A stretch of 64,000 nucleotides of DNA. It comes from AC-32 sp963728765. GTDB lineage: Bacteria > Actinomycetota > Thermoleophilia > Gaiellales > Gaiellaceae. Positions 8,114-15,776 of this stretch are shown piece by piece. The stretch lies in assembly GCA_963728765.1 (NCBI GenBank), contig CAVSKX010000005.1, forward strand, positions 186,001-250,000, given 5' to 3'. The position numbers were made by a program, and so were the translations under genes. The notes beneath the pieces are model-generated. The model did no database searches and was not told the DNA's origin. It saw nothing but the letters and a program-made list of their open reading frames with translations. Every line of letters begins with the position of its first letter. Position 1 is the stretch's first letter.

Positions 8114-9498
8114 GCGAAGGCGGGCTCGGTCCCGCCGCTGCGGCCTGCCTCTTCCCGGGCTTCGAGGGGGAGGTCGTCCCCGAGTGGCTGAAGGGGCTGC
8201 TGGGCGGCGGGCTCGGCGGCGTCGTGCTCTTCGCGCGGAACGTCCGCGACCCAGAGCAGGCTGCTGCGTTGACCGGGGCGCTGCGGGCCGAGCGAGCCGA
8301 GCTGCTCGTCGCCACTGACGAGGAAGGCGGGGACGTGACGCGGCTCGAGGCCGCTCGCGGGAGCTCTGTCCCCGGGAACCTCGCGCTCGGGTCGGTGGAC
8401 GACGTCGCGCTGACGCGACGCGTGGCGGCCGCGATCGGAGGCGAGCTGGCGGACGTCGGGATCGATCTCGACCTCGCGCCGGTCGCCGACGTGGTCCTCG
8501 ATCCCGCGGCGGCGATCGTCGGTGTGCGCTCGTTCGGCTCCGACCCCGGGCTCGTGGCGCGCCACGTGGCGGCGTACGTTGAGGGCCTGCAGAGCGCCGG
8601 TGTTGCCGCCTGCGCCAAGCACTTCCCCGGGCACGGCGAGGCCGTCGGTGACTCACATCTCGAGTTGCCGGTTGCCGGCGCCGACCTGGAGACGCTGCGC
8701 GCGCGGGCGCTGCCGCCCTTTGCGGCGGCGGTCGAGGCCGGCGTTCGCGCGGTGATGACCGCACATGTCCGCTTCACGGTGCTGGACGAGGAACCGGCGA
8801 CCCTGAGCAGGCCCTGGATCGAGCTGCTGCGCTCGGAGCTCGGCTTCGAGGGGGTCGTGATGACGGACGCCCTCGAGATGCAGGGCGCGGGCGGGCCGGC
8901 CGGGATCGAGGAGTCGGCGGTGCAGGCACTCGCGGCGGGTGCCGACGCGCTCTGCCTCGGCGCCGACCTCAGCCCCGAGCAGGTCGAGGGCGCGCACGGC
9001 GCGATCGTCGACGCAGTACAGGCCGGGCGGCTCGACGAGGAGCGCCTGCTCGAGGCGGCGGGGCGCGCGGCGGCGCTGGCGGCGTGGACGTCGCCGCGGC
9101 CCGCGCACGACCGCGAGACCGGGCTCGAGGCCGCGAGGCGCGCGCTGCGCGTCGAGGGCGACCCCTCGCTCGACGGCGAGCCACTGGTCGTCGAGCTGTG
9201 GCCTGAGGCGACGATCGCAGCGGGCGAGGCGCACCACGGCCTCGGAGAGATCCTCGGCGCCGAGACGATCCGGCTGCGTGAGGGCGATCGCGTATCGCCG
9301 ATCGGCAACAGCGTGGTGTTCGTCGTCCGGGACGCACACCGCCACGCGTGGCAGCGGGAGCTCATCCCGGCGTGCGCGGTCGTCGTGGAGACCGGCCTGC
9401 CCGAGTGGCGACCTCCGGGAGCTCGCGCCTACGTCGCGACCTACGGCGCAGGTCGCGTCAACCTCGAGGCCGCGGCCGAGCTTCTGGCCCGCAGCTAG
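8110..9498 (+). CDS. nagZ: Beta-N-acetylhexosaminidase, GH3 family
   Basis: NagZ removes terminal GlcNAc from GlcNAc-1,6-anhydro-MurNAc or related disaccharides. The 462-residue protein has KHFPGHGEAVGDSH at residues 170-183, the catalytic loop with the His/Asp dyad peculiar to bacterial GH3 N-acetylglucosaminidases, and the nucleophile Asp253 in VVMTDALEM. No signal peptide is present, so it acts in the cytosol on imported sugars. This implies that the transporter imports disaccharides rather than GlcNAc alone. Length exceeds the E. coli enzyme (about 340) by a C-terminal extension as in Gram-positive relatives; its role here is unknown. The TAG stop doubles as the start of a TAGCCT box for the next gene. 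Confidence 0.92.
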   Translation: MSEGGLGPAAAACLFPGFEGEVVPEWLKGLLGGGLGGVVLFARNVRDPEQAAALTGALRAERAELLVATDEEGGDVTRLEAARGSSVPGNLALGSVDDVALTRRVAAAIGGELADVGIDLDLAPVADVVLDPAAAIVGVRSFGSDPGLVARHVAAYVEGLQSAGVAACAKHFPGHGEAVGDSHLELPVAGADLETLRARALPPFAAAVEAGVRAVMTAHVRFTVLDEEPATLSRPWIELLRSELGFEGVVMTDALEMQGAGGPAGIEESAVQALAAGADALCLGADLSPEQVEGAHGAIVDAVQAGRLDEERLLEAAGRAAALAAWTSPRPAHDRETGLEAARRALRVEGDPSLDGEPLVVELWPEATIAAGEAHHGLGEILGAETIRLREGDRVSPIGNSVVFVVRDAHRHAWQRELIPACAVVVETGLPEWRPPGARAYVATYGAGRVNLEAAAELLARS

Positions 9499-9509
9499 CC
9501 TGCCGCCCC

Positions 9510-10109
9510 ATGCGCCTCGTGCTCGACTGGGACGGCACGGTCACCGAGCGGGACACGCTCGACCTCGTGCTGCAGGAGTTCGGCGACCCCGAGATCTACG
9601 AGCAGGTCGAGAGCGAGCTCGAGGCGGGCCGGATGACGCTGAACGACGTGATCGCGGCCGAGTTCGCCACGGTGACCGTCCCGCTGCAGGAGGCGGTCGC
9701 GTTCGTCGTCGAACGCACCCGCGTCCGGCCGGGCTTCGCGGAGCTGGCGCGGGCTCGTCACCCGCTGGTGGTCTCGTCAGGGTTCCACGAGCTGATCGAG
9801 CCGGTGCTCGAACGCGAGGGCGTGCTCGGCAGGGTCGAGCTACGGGCCAACCGGGTCGAAACGAGGCCCGACGGCTGGCGCGTGCACTTCCGCGTCGCCG
9901 AGATCTGCGACGAGTGCGGCGAGCCGTGCAAGCGCGGAGACCTTCCGCAGGGCGAGGTCGTCTTCGCCGGCGACAGCCACTCCGACTACTGCGCCTCGCT
10001 TGCCGCCGACCGCGTCTTCGCGCTCGGCCGTCTCGCGCGCTGGCTCGAGGGCCGCGGCGTCCGGCACGAGCCGCTGACCGACTTTCACGCGCTCGCCTCA
10101 GAGCTGTAG
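9510..10109 (+). CDS. HAD-family phosphatase, phosphoserine phosphatase/MtnX-like
   Basis: A 199-residue haloacid dehalogenase-type phosphatase. Motif I is LDWDGTVTERD at residues 5-15 with nucleophile Asp6 and general acid Asp8; motif II is VVSSGF near 92; motif IV is VFAGDSHSD near 151, with the two acidic residues that bind magnesium. A CDECGEPCK cluster between motifs III and IV is unusual and may bind a metal. The order and spacing resemble MtnX and bacterial SerB relatives, but the substrate cannot be assigned. The ATG at 9510 follows TAGCCT by 8 nt, pointing to a leaderless message. The last 12 nt overlap the convergent hydrolase gene. Confidence 0.8.
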   Translation: MRLVLDWDGTVTERDTLDLVLQEFGDPEIYEQVESELEAGRMTLNDVIAAEFATVTVPLQEAVAFVVERTRVRPGFAELARARHPLVVSSGFHELIEPVLEREGVLGRVELRANRVETRPDGWRVHFRVAEICDECGEPCKRGDLPQGEVVFAGDSHSDYCASLAADRVFALGRLARWLEGRGVRHEPLTDFHALASEL

Positions 10110-10739
10110 CTCTGAGCGCGGCCGCGGGCCGCCGTGGGTGAGCAGCAGCCGTTCCGGGTCGCGTTCCAGCGCCCGCCGCACCGAGGCCTCGAGCTCCTCC
10201 CACGTGTCGTTCTTGCCGAGCCAGCTCCGAGGGCAGAGCTCCGTCCGGCCGTCATAGCCGAGCAGGGAGTCGCCGAGGACGAGCGCGCGGTGGCCCGGCA
10301 GCCAGAACGCCGCCTCGTTCATGAACCCCATCGCCAGCGCCTCGACTCCCCCGGGCAGGGCATCCCCGTCGGCGAAGATCTGCGAGATGTCGGCGCGCTT
10401 CGCGACGTCCTTGGCAGCGGGCTCGTGCGCCCACACGCTCGCTCCTTCGTAGCGCGCGAGGATCTCGCCCGCGCTGCGCGCGTGCCAGTGGAGGCTGATC
10501 AGGATCGACGGCGGGCCGTGCTGCTCCACGTCGCCGTCCAGCGCCGCCCAGAACCGCTCTTCGTCGCCGGCCGGCACGAGCGGATCGAACAGCACGAGCG
10601 AGCCGTCCTCGACGAGCGCGTACGACGAGACGTCGCGCTCCCAGCCTCGCCCGTCCTTGAAGTCCGAAGGGCTCCATTCAGGGTGCGGAGCGGTCCACCA
10701 CCAGAGGTGCGGGGCGATCTGCTCGATCTCCACGGCCAC
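10098..10739 (-). CDS. MBL-fold metallo-hydrolase-like protein
   Basis: About 213 residues resembling the metallo-beta-lactamase fold: YALVEDGSLVLFDPLVPAG early, then ILISLHWHARSAGEILA in the place of the HxHxDH loop, LALGFMNEAAFWLPGHRALVLGDSLLG-type segments in the middle (here with GFMNEAAFW), and LLLTHGG near the end. The metal motif reads HWHARSAG, so the expected second-metal Asp-His pair is altered (Ala-Arg), as in some noncanonical relatives. Function unknown. The start is taken as GTG at 10739 (10733 also possible); it diverges from the glycosylase gene with only 30 nt between them. Confidence 0.7.
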   Translation of the reverse strand: MAVEIEQIAPHLWWWTAPHPEWSPSDFKDGRGWERDVSSYALVEDGSLVLFDPLVPAGDEERFWAALDGDVEQHGPPSILISLHWHARSAGEILARYEGASVWAHEPAAKDVAKRADISQIFADGDALPGGVEALAMGFMNEAAFWLPGHRALVLGDSLLGYDGRTELCPRSWLGKNDTWEELEASVRRALERDPERLLLTHGGPRPRSELQL

Positions 10740-10769
10740 GACCCTACCCAACGCGCATACGGTTGCCCG

Positions 10770-11582
10770 ATGCCCCTGCTCGAGGTGCCGGAGCCGTTCG
10801 ATTTCGACCTGACGACCGAGCGATTTCGAGCCTTCGGCCCCGACCTGGCGAACCTCTGGTTCGACGGCGCGCTGCACCGCGTCGTCGGCGCGCGGGAGGT
10901 GCGAATCGAGCCGGCCCGTGGCGGCGTGCGCGTCGAGCCCCTCGACGACGAGACCAAGCCGGTGGTGGGCAAGCTGCTCGGCCTCGAGTTCGACCTCGCA
11001 AGGTTCTACGAGTGGGCGCAGGGCGACCCGGTGCTGAAGGAGCTGACGACGAGGCTCGCCGGCTTCCGCCCGCCGCTCGCGCCCGATCCCTTCGAGACGC
11101 TCGTCACCTCGATCACCGCGCAGCAGGTCTCGCTCTTCGCGGCCTTCGCGATCCGCAACCGGCTGATCGAGCACTTCGGCCGCCGCGTCGGACAGGCGTA
11201 CGCCTTCCCAACGGCCGAGCGGCTTCGCGGGGCCGAGCCCGACGAGCTGCTCGCGCTCGGCTTCTCGCGCCGGAAGGCCGAGTACGTGCTCGGCGTGGCC
11301 GAAGAGCCGGTCGCCCTGGACGAGCTCGCCTCGCTCCCGGACGGCGAGGTCAGGCGGCGGCTGGTCGCGGTCCGCGGGATCGGCGAGTGGACGGCGGAGT
11401 GGTTCCTCGCCCGACACCTCGCCCGCCCGCGCGCGTGGCCGGTCGGCGATGTCGCCCTCGACAAGGCCGTCCGCATGTTCTATCCGGAGGCTCTCGACAT
11501 CCGCGCCTTCGGCGAGCGCTTCGACCCGTTCCAGAACCTCACCGCCCACTACCTGCTCACTGGGGCTAGGCTCGCGCCGTGA
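10770..11582 (+). CDS. DNA-3-methyladenine glycosylase II-like (AlkA/HhH-GPD)
   Basis: A base-excision repair glycosylase that removes alkylated purines. In 270 residues the HhH-GPD domain begins at PFETLVTSITAQQVS near residue 108; the helix-hairpin-helix is AVRGIGEWTAEWFLARHL and the catalytic Asp is in WPVGDVALDKA, as in AlkA. The N-terminal 90 residues form the AlkA-type beta domain. The ATG at 10770 is 6 nt after a TACGGT box. The stop overlaps the next gene by 4 nt (GTGA). AlkA versus the related 8-oxoguanine glycosylases cannot be fully separated, but the glycine-rich GEWTAEW hairpin favours AlkA. Confidence 0.88.
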   Translation: MPLLEVPEPFDFDLTTERFRAFGPDLANLWFDGALHRVVGAREVRIEPARGGVRVEPLDDETKPVVGKLLGLEFDLARFYEWAQGDPVLKELTTRLAGFRPPLAPDPFETLVTSITAQQVSLFAAFAIRNRLIEHFGRRVGQAYAFPTAERLRGAEPDELLALGFSRRKAEYVLGVAEEPVALDELASLPDGEVRRRLVAVRGIGEWTAEWFLARHLARPRAWPVGDVALDKAVRMFYPEALDIRAFGERFDPFQNLTAHYLLTGARLAP

Positions 11583-12524
11583 ACGTCCGCGAGGCGACAC
11601 CTGCCGACGAGCCCACGCTGGTCGAGCTCACCGAGGCGATCTTCGACGAGAACTGGGACCGGCCCTGGAGGCCGCCCGAGGTCACGCCGAGGATCTTCGA
11701 GGGGAAGCTCGTGCTGCTCGCGGAAGACGACGGCGGTGAGCCGGTCGGCTACGCCTTCGGCGAGCTCGACCCGCAGGGCTACGCGCACGTGAACATCGTC
11801 TACGTGCGGCCCGAGTTCCGCCGCCAGGGCGTGACGAGGGCGCTGCTCGCGGAGTTCGCTTCACGGGCACGCCAGGAGGGGATCGGGCACATGACGCTCG
11901 ACGTCGCGACGCAGAACGAGGTCGGCCGCGAGGTCTGGCGGCGACATGGGCTTCACCGAGTGGGCGCTTCGGCTGACCGCGCCGATCGAGCGCGCTCGAG
12001 CGCAGCCGCGAAGGCGGCGAGTCGTACGCGTCGCTGCACGTGCAGACCGACAACCACGACGCGGTCGAGGCCGCTGTCGCCAAGTACCTGCCGCGCTTCG
12101 GCGGCTCCGGAGGCCGCGTCGAGGGGCCGCGCAACGGGTGGGTCGTCGGTGTATGCGGATCTGATCGACCGCGACCGGCGCGCGCGGGAGCGGCTGGCGT
12201 CGGAGCTCTCCAACGCGACGGCAGCCGTCGTCTGCGCGATCGGCGTCGAAGAGGGCGCGGTCGTCCGCTACGCCCTCTTCGAGCGCGGCAGCATCGTCGA
12301 CGAGTACCAGTCGGTGCCGGACTACTTCGGCCCACTGCCGCCCGGCGACGTGGTCGCGCTCGGCTCGAACCCGACCGTCGTCTCGCGGCTGACCGGCGCC
12401 CAACCGGCGCGGGTGCGCGCGGCGGCGCGAACAGCCTCGTCGCCCGAGGACCTCCCGCCACCGGACGAGCTGCTTGCAGCAGATCGCCGAGGCGATGGGA
12501 CTGGAAGGCGCGGGACGCGGGTAG
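11579..12524 (+). pseudogene. GNAT N-acetyltransferase gene interrupted by four +1 frameshifts
   Basis: The gene begins as a GNAT acetyltransferase: residues 1-130 include the VRPEFRRQGVTRALLAEF acetyl-CoA loop and DVATQNEVGREVWRR. Reading then moves one frame forward at about 11951, 11994, 12148 and 12476. Deleting one base at each point restores one protein of about 313 residues: ...RRHG-FTEWALRLT..., LERSREGGESYASLHVQ, VYADLIDRDRRARERL and LLQQIAEAMGLEG, ending at TAG 12522. No in-frame stops or decayed stretches are seen between the shifts, so sequencing or assembly errors are at least as likely as true inactivation. It follows alkA with a 4-nt overlap and has a TAGGCT box 6 nt before its GTG. 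Confidence 0.75.
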
Positions 12525-12533
12525 GGTCAGGAC

Positions 12534-13104
12534 GTGCCGACCCTCTACACCGCCGACCGCTGTCCGTACGCCGCTCGGGCGCGGATCACGCTCGCCGAGA
12601 AAGGGATCGCGTACGAGGCCGTCGAGATCGACCTCGACGACCGGCCGGCCTGGATCTACGAGAAGAACTCGCTGGGCCGCGTGCCCGTCTACGAGGAGGA
12701 CGAAGGGCTCGTCCTCCCGGAGTCCGAGGTGATCATGGAATACCTCGAGGAGCGCTACCCGGAACCGGCCCTGTGGCCGGCCGACCCGGCGGAACGCGCG
12801 CTCGGGCGGCTGTGGCTGCAGCGCTTCGACGACCGGCTCGGCGACGCGTACTACGCAGCGCGCCGCGGCGACGGCCGCGAGCAGCTCGACGCCCGCCTCG
12901 CCGAGCTCGACCGCGCGCTCGAGGGACAGGCATGGCTTACGGGACGCGAGTACGGCCTGGCCGACATCGGCTACGTGCCGTGGATCCTGCGAGGCCTGGA
13001 GCGCTTCGAGCTCGAGCTCGGGCCGTCGCTCGCCGACTGGCTGGAGCGCTGCTCCGCTCGGCCGGCCGGTTGGCCAGGAACTCACCGTCGTCGCCGCCCT
13101 GTGA
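12534..13104 (+). CDS. Glutathione S-transferase-like protein with a late frameshift
   Basis: The first 175 residues are a GST: thioredoxin-like start TLYTADRCPYAARARITLAE (Cys at the active-site position), LGRVPVYEEDEGLVLPESEV with the cis-Pro and the ES glutathione contact, then a helical C-terminal domain. As written, the frame reads straight into the following hydrolase. Removing one G at about 13068 gives the expected end VGQELTVVAAL and a TGA at 13102 that overlaps the GTG of the next gene. This is the fifth +1 shift in 1.1 kb. Actinobacterial GST-fold proteins may use other thiols such as mycothiol; the substrate is unknown. A TAGGGT box ends 6 nt before the GTG start. Confidence 0.75.
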
Positions 13105-13787
13105 AAGTCGTCCTTTTGCACGCGTTCCCGCTCGACGAGCGGATGTGGGAGCCGCAGCTCGAGCCCTTGCGCGAGTATGAGGTGGTCGCGCCCCGACTCT
13201 ACGGCCGCGGGCGGGCAATGGGTGCCTACGCCGAGTCGGTTCTCCGCGAGCAGCAGGGCGAGCTCGTTCTGGTCGGCGCCTCGCTGGGCGGCTACACGGC
13301 GCTCGCAATGACGCAACGGGAGCCCGAGCGCGTTCGGGCACTCGCGCTGGTGGGTGCCCGCGCGGACGCCGACACCCCCGAGCGCCGCGCCTCCCGGGCC
13401 GACACCATCGCGCTGATCGAGAACGGCGGCGCCGAGGCACTCTGGGAGAACCAGCGACCGCGCCTATTGCTCGAGGACGCGCCCGAAAACGCCGTCGACG
13501 CTGCCCAGGACCAGACCCGCGCGCGCTCGACGGAAGAGCTCGTCGAGGCGGTGGGTGCGCTGCGCGACCGCGAAGACCGCACCGACACACTGCGCGACTT
13601 CCCGGGGCTAACGTTCGTTGCCGTCGGCGAGGGCGATCAGTTCTTCCCGCCCGACGAGGCGCAAGCTCAGGCGCAGCTCGCCCGCCGCGGCCGCTTCAGG
13701 GTCTTCGCGGGAGCCAGCCATCTCCCGAACCTCGAGCAGCCCGACGAGTTCAATGCCGCGCTGGCGCAGTTCCTGGCCGATGTCTGA
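13101..13787 (+). CDS. Alpha/beta-hydrolase fold protein
   Basis: A 228-residue hydrolase starting at GTG 13101 (VKVVLLHAFPLDERMW). Oxyanion region LLHAFPLD near residue 4, nucleophile elbow GASLGGYTAL with Ser near 60, an acid in FVAVGEGDQFF, and the catalytic His in AGASHLPNLEQP match the family order. It is probably a small esterase or carboxylesterase-like enzyme acting in the cytosol; the substrate is not evident. It is joined in frame to the GST gene only because of the frameshift at 13068, so a natural GST-hydrolase fusion is unlikely. Its stop overlaps the sulfurtransferase start by 8 nt. Confidence 0.85.
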   Translation: MKVVLLHAFPLDERMWEPQLEPLREYEVVAPRLYGRGRAMGAYAESVLREQQGELVLVGASLGGYTALAMTQREPERVRALALVGARADADTPERRASRADTIALIENGGAEALWENQRPRLLLEDAPENAVDAAQDQTRARSTEELVEAVGALRDREDRTDTLRDFPGLTFVAVGEGDQFFPPDEAQAQAQLARRGRFRVFAGASHLPNLEQPDEFNAALAQFLADV

Positions 13788-14568
13788 GCTCCCGCCGCTC
13801 GTCGACGCGGCCTGGTTGCAGGACCACCTCGGGGAGGACGACCTCCTCGTCGGCGACGTGCGCGGGCCGAACGCCCACCAGCGCGGGCACCTGCCGCGCT
13901 CGATCCCGCTCGTGCTCGGCTCACCGCCGCCGCTCGCGACACGGGAGACGGTCCAGGAGTTCGCGGTCGAGGTGCAGCGCAGGCTCGGCCGCCACGGCGT
14001 CACGGGCGAGGAGCGGCTGGTGCTCTACGACCGGGGCGACTGCGTCGGTGCCTCGGCGTCCGCGCAGGCGGCGCTGCTCGCCGGGCACCCGCAGGTCTCG
14101 GTCCTGGCCGGAGGCGTGGGGGCGTGGCCGGGCGAGCTCGAGCAGGGCGCGGTCGAGCTGCAGAAGACGAAGACGAGCCTCGAGCCGCGGCTCGAGGCGG
14201 TGCCCACGTGGGAGGAGCTGCGCGACCGGCTTGCCGACGAGCGCCTGACGATCCTCGACGTCCGCACCGACGAGGAGTTCTCCGGCCGCGGCGGCTACCC
14301 GTGCGACCCACGCCAGGGGCACATCCCGGGAGCGGGCCACCTCGTGGTCGACCGCCTCTTCGCCGCGCCCGGGCGGCCGCACGAACCGTGGGGGATCCGC
14401 GAGCTCGTTGCCCTACCGGAGGGCGCCGAGATCGTTGCCTACTGCCACTCGGGCTCCCGCTCGGCCCTGGCCGCTCTCGCGCTCAGGGCGGCGGGCTACG
14501 ACGCGCGCAACTACCCGGGCTCGTGGCACGAGTGGTCACGGCACGACGAGCTGCCCGTGGAGCGTTGA
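13780..14568 (+). CDS. sseA: Thiosulfate/3-mercaptopyruvate sulfurtransferase (tandem rhodanese)
   Basis: A 262-residue two-domain rhodanese that transfers sulfane sulfur to an acceptor such as cyanide or a thiol. Domain 1 (about residues 1-120) has VGDVRGPNAHQRGHLPRSI and the degenerate loop YDRGDCVGASA. Domain 2 has ILDVRTDEEFSGRGGYP, DPRQGHIPGAGH and the active loop YCHSGSRSALA with the catalytic Cys. Length and order are typical of SseA/TST. The ATG at 13780 overlaps the hydrolase stop. Thiosulfate and mercaptopyruvate use cannot be told apart from the loop with confidence. Confidence 0.9.
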   Translation: MSELPPLVDAAWLQDHLGEDDLLVGDVRGPNAHQRGHLPRSIPLVLGSPPPLATRETVQEFAVEVQRRLGRHGVTGEERLVLYDRGDCVGASASAQAALLAGHPQVSVLAGGVGAWPGELEQGAVELQKTKTSLEPRLEAVPTWEELRDRLADERLTILDVRTDEEFSGRGGYPCDPRQGHIPGAGHLVVDRLFAAPGRPHEPWGIRELVALPEGAEIVAYCHSGSRSALAALALRAAGYDARNYPGSWHEWSRHDELPVER

Positions 14569-14595
14569 GCGGGGCCCCCGGAGAGGGCCCCGCTC
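14567..14595. terminator. Perfect 11-bp hairpin between convergent genes
   Basis: GAGCGGGGCCC (14567-14577) pairs with GGGCCCCGCTC (14585-14595) around a 7-nt loop. It starts inside the sseA stop codon and lies just before the end of the convergent gene at 14604. There is no clear U-run, so it may act as a bidirectional, U-poor terminator. Confidence 0.6.
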
Positions 14596-14603
14596 GAACC
14601 GAG

Positions 14604-15683
14604 CTAGTGCCGCTTCTTCTTCTTCGGCTTCAGGACCTTGAGCTGGTTGCTCGTGACCGCGGCGATGTCCTCGCCGCCGCACGGCACCGGAGGCACACCG
14701 GTCAGGTTGCCGCTGCACTGCGTGCCGTAGTTCTCGAAGCGCACCTGGAAGAACGTCGCGAACTTCACGTTGCGCCTCGTCATCGAGTACTTGCCGGTCC
14801 TCGGGAGCTTCGCGGTCCGGCCTGCGCGCTTGCCCGTGCCGCCGGCGACGGCGTTCGGGGCCGGGCGTGCCTTCTTGCCGGAGTAGAGATTGAGCCTCAC
14901 GCCCGCCGGGTTCAGGCCCGCGACCTTGAGCCGGCCGACGAGCTTGAAGCCGTTCTTGGCCTTTGCCTTCTTCAGGGTCAGGCTCGTCGGGAGGCCGACG
15001 TACGTTCGCCACTGCACGGTGGCGGGCGCGTTGGGCGTGGCGGTGCCGGGCGTGTACGGCGTGTAGACCCCCGCCCACTCGTAGCCGCCGTTCGAGCCGG
15101 CGTTCGTGAAGACGCCCCGGACCGTGAAGTCCGCCAGGATGAGCTGCGCGCCGAACTTGGCGCCGCCCGAGGCCTCCGGGATGTCGGGCGACGGCAGGCA
15201 GACCTGCATCGTCACCAGCGGACCCTGCGAATCGACGAACACCGGGATCGCGACGGTCTGGCCCTGGAGGCTCGTGTTGAGCACCCAGATCGACGAGTGC
15301 GTCGCCGTGCCGGTGCACTTCGTCGCGGCGGCGACGATCGTCGGGTCGGCCGGGTTCGCGACGACCACGTCACCGAGCAGCGGGAGCCGGGCACCGCCCA
15401 GCGCCTTTGCCTTCACGATCGCGATCACCGAGCCGATCTTCGAACCCGGCGCGGCGCCGAGGTTCGCGCTGTAGCCGACCGGCGAGAAGATCGTGAGCTT
15501 CGCCGTCGGGTCGGCGTCCTCGCTGATCGCGATGAACACGTCGACCGACGTCGGTGCGCCGAGCTTGTAGCTGGTCTGCTCGATCGTGAGCGACGGGTCG
15601 TACTTCGCGAGCGCCGGCCCCGCGAACGCGAGACCGACGAAGCTGGCACACACCAGCAGTGCCAAGCGGAATGAATGCTTCAT
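14604..15683 (-). CDS. Secreted protein of unknown function with lysine-rich tail
   Basis: I do not recognise this 359-residue protein. Residues 1-26 form a Sec signal peptide ending in AGPALA, followed by KYDPSLTIEQTSYKLGAP, a beta-strand-rich region that looks like an immunoglobulin-type or surface domain. Four cysteines are spread over the mature part, and residues after about 230 are rich in Lys and Gly. The C-terminus ends in KKKKRH, which could bind wall polymers. The ATG is supported by AAGGGG 5 nt upstream. It lies downstream of the LivK-like gene on the same strand, separated by about 93 nt that hold a weak GGCCCCCTGGGGC-type hairpin (15704-15716). Confidence 0.75.
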   Translation of the reverse strand: MKHSFRLALLVCASFVGLAFAGPALAKYDPSLTIEQTSYKLGAPTSVDVFIAISEDADPTAKLTIFSPVGYSANLGAAPGSKIGSVIAIVKAKALGGARLPLLGDVVVANPADPTIVAAATKCTGTATHSSIWVLNTSLQGQTVAIPVFVDSQGPLVTMQVCLPSPDIPEASGGAKFGAQLILADFTVRGVFTNAGSNGGYEWAGVYTPYTPGTATPNAPATVQWRTYVGLPTSLTLKKAKAKNGFKLVGRLKVAGLNPAGVRLNLYSGKKARPAPNAVAGGTGKRAGRTAKLPRTGKYSMTRRNVKFATFFQVRFENYGTQCSGNLTGVPPVPCGGEDIAAVTSNQLKVLKPKKKKRH

Positions 15684-15776
15684 GTAACCCCTTCTTTCTC
15701 GAGGCCCCCTGGGGCGGCCTGTGGCGGTTCTGCGACGAACTCACCGGAATAGTTAACACGCACATGTATCGGCTGG

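Noticed and set aside
12534..13787. Novel GST-alpha/beta hydrolase fusion protein
   Set aside because: The joining segment is unnatural and a one-base change restores a normal GST end with stop-start overlap.
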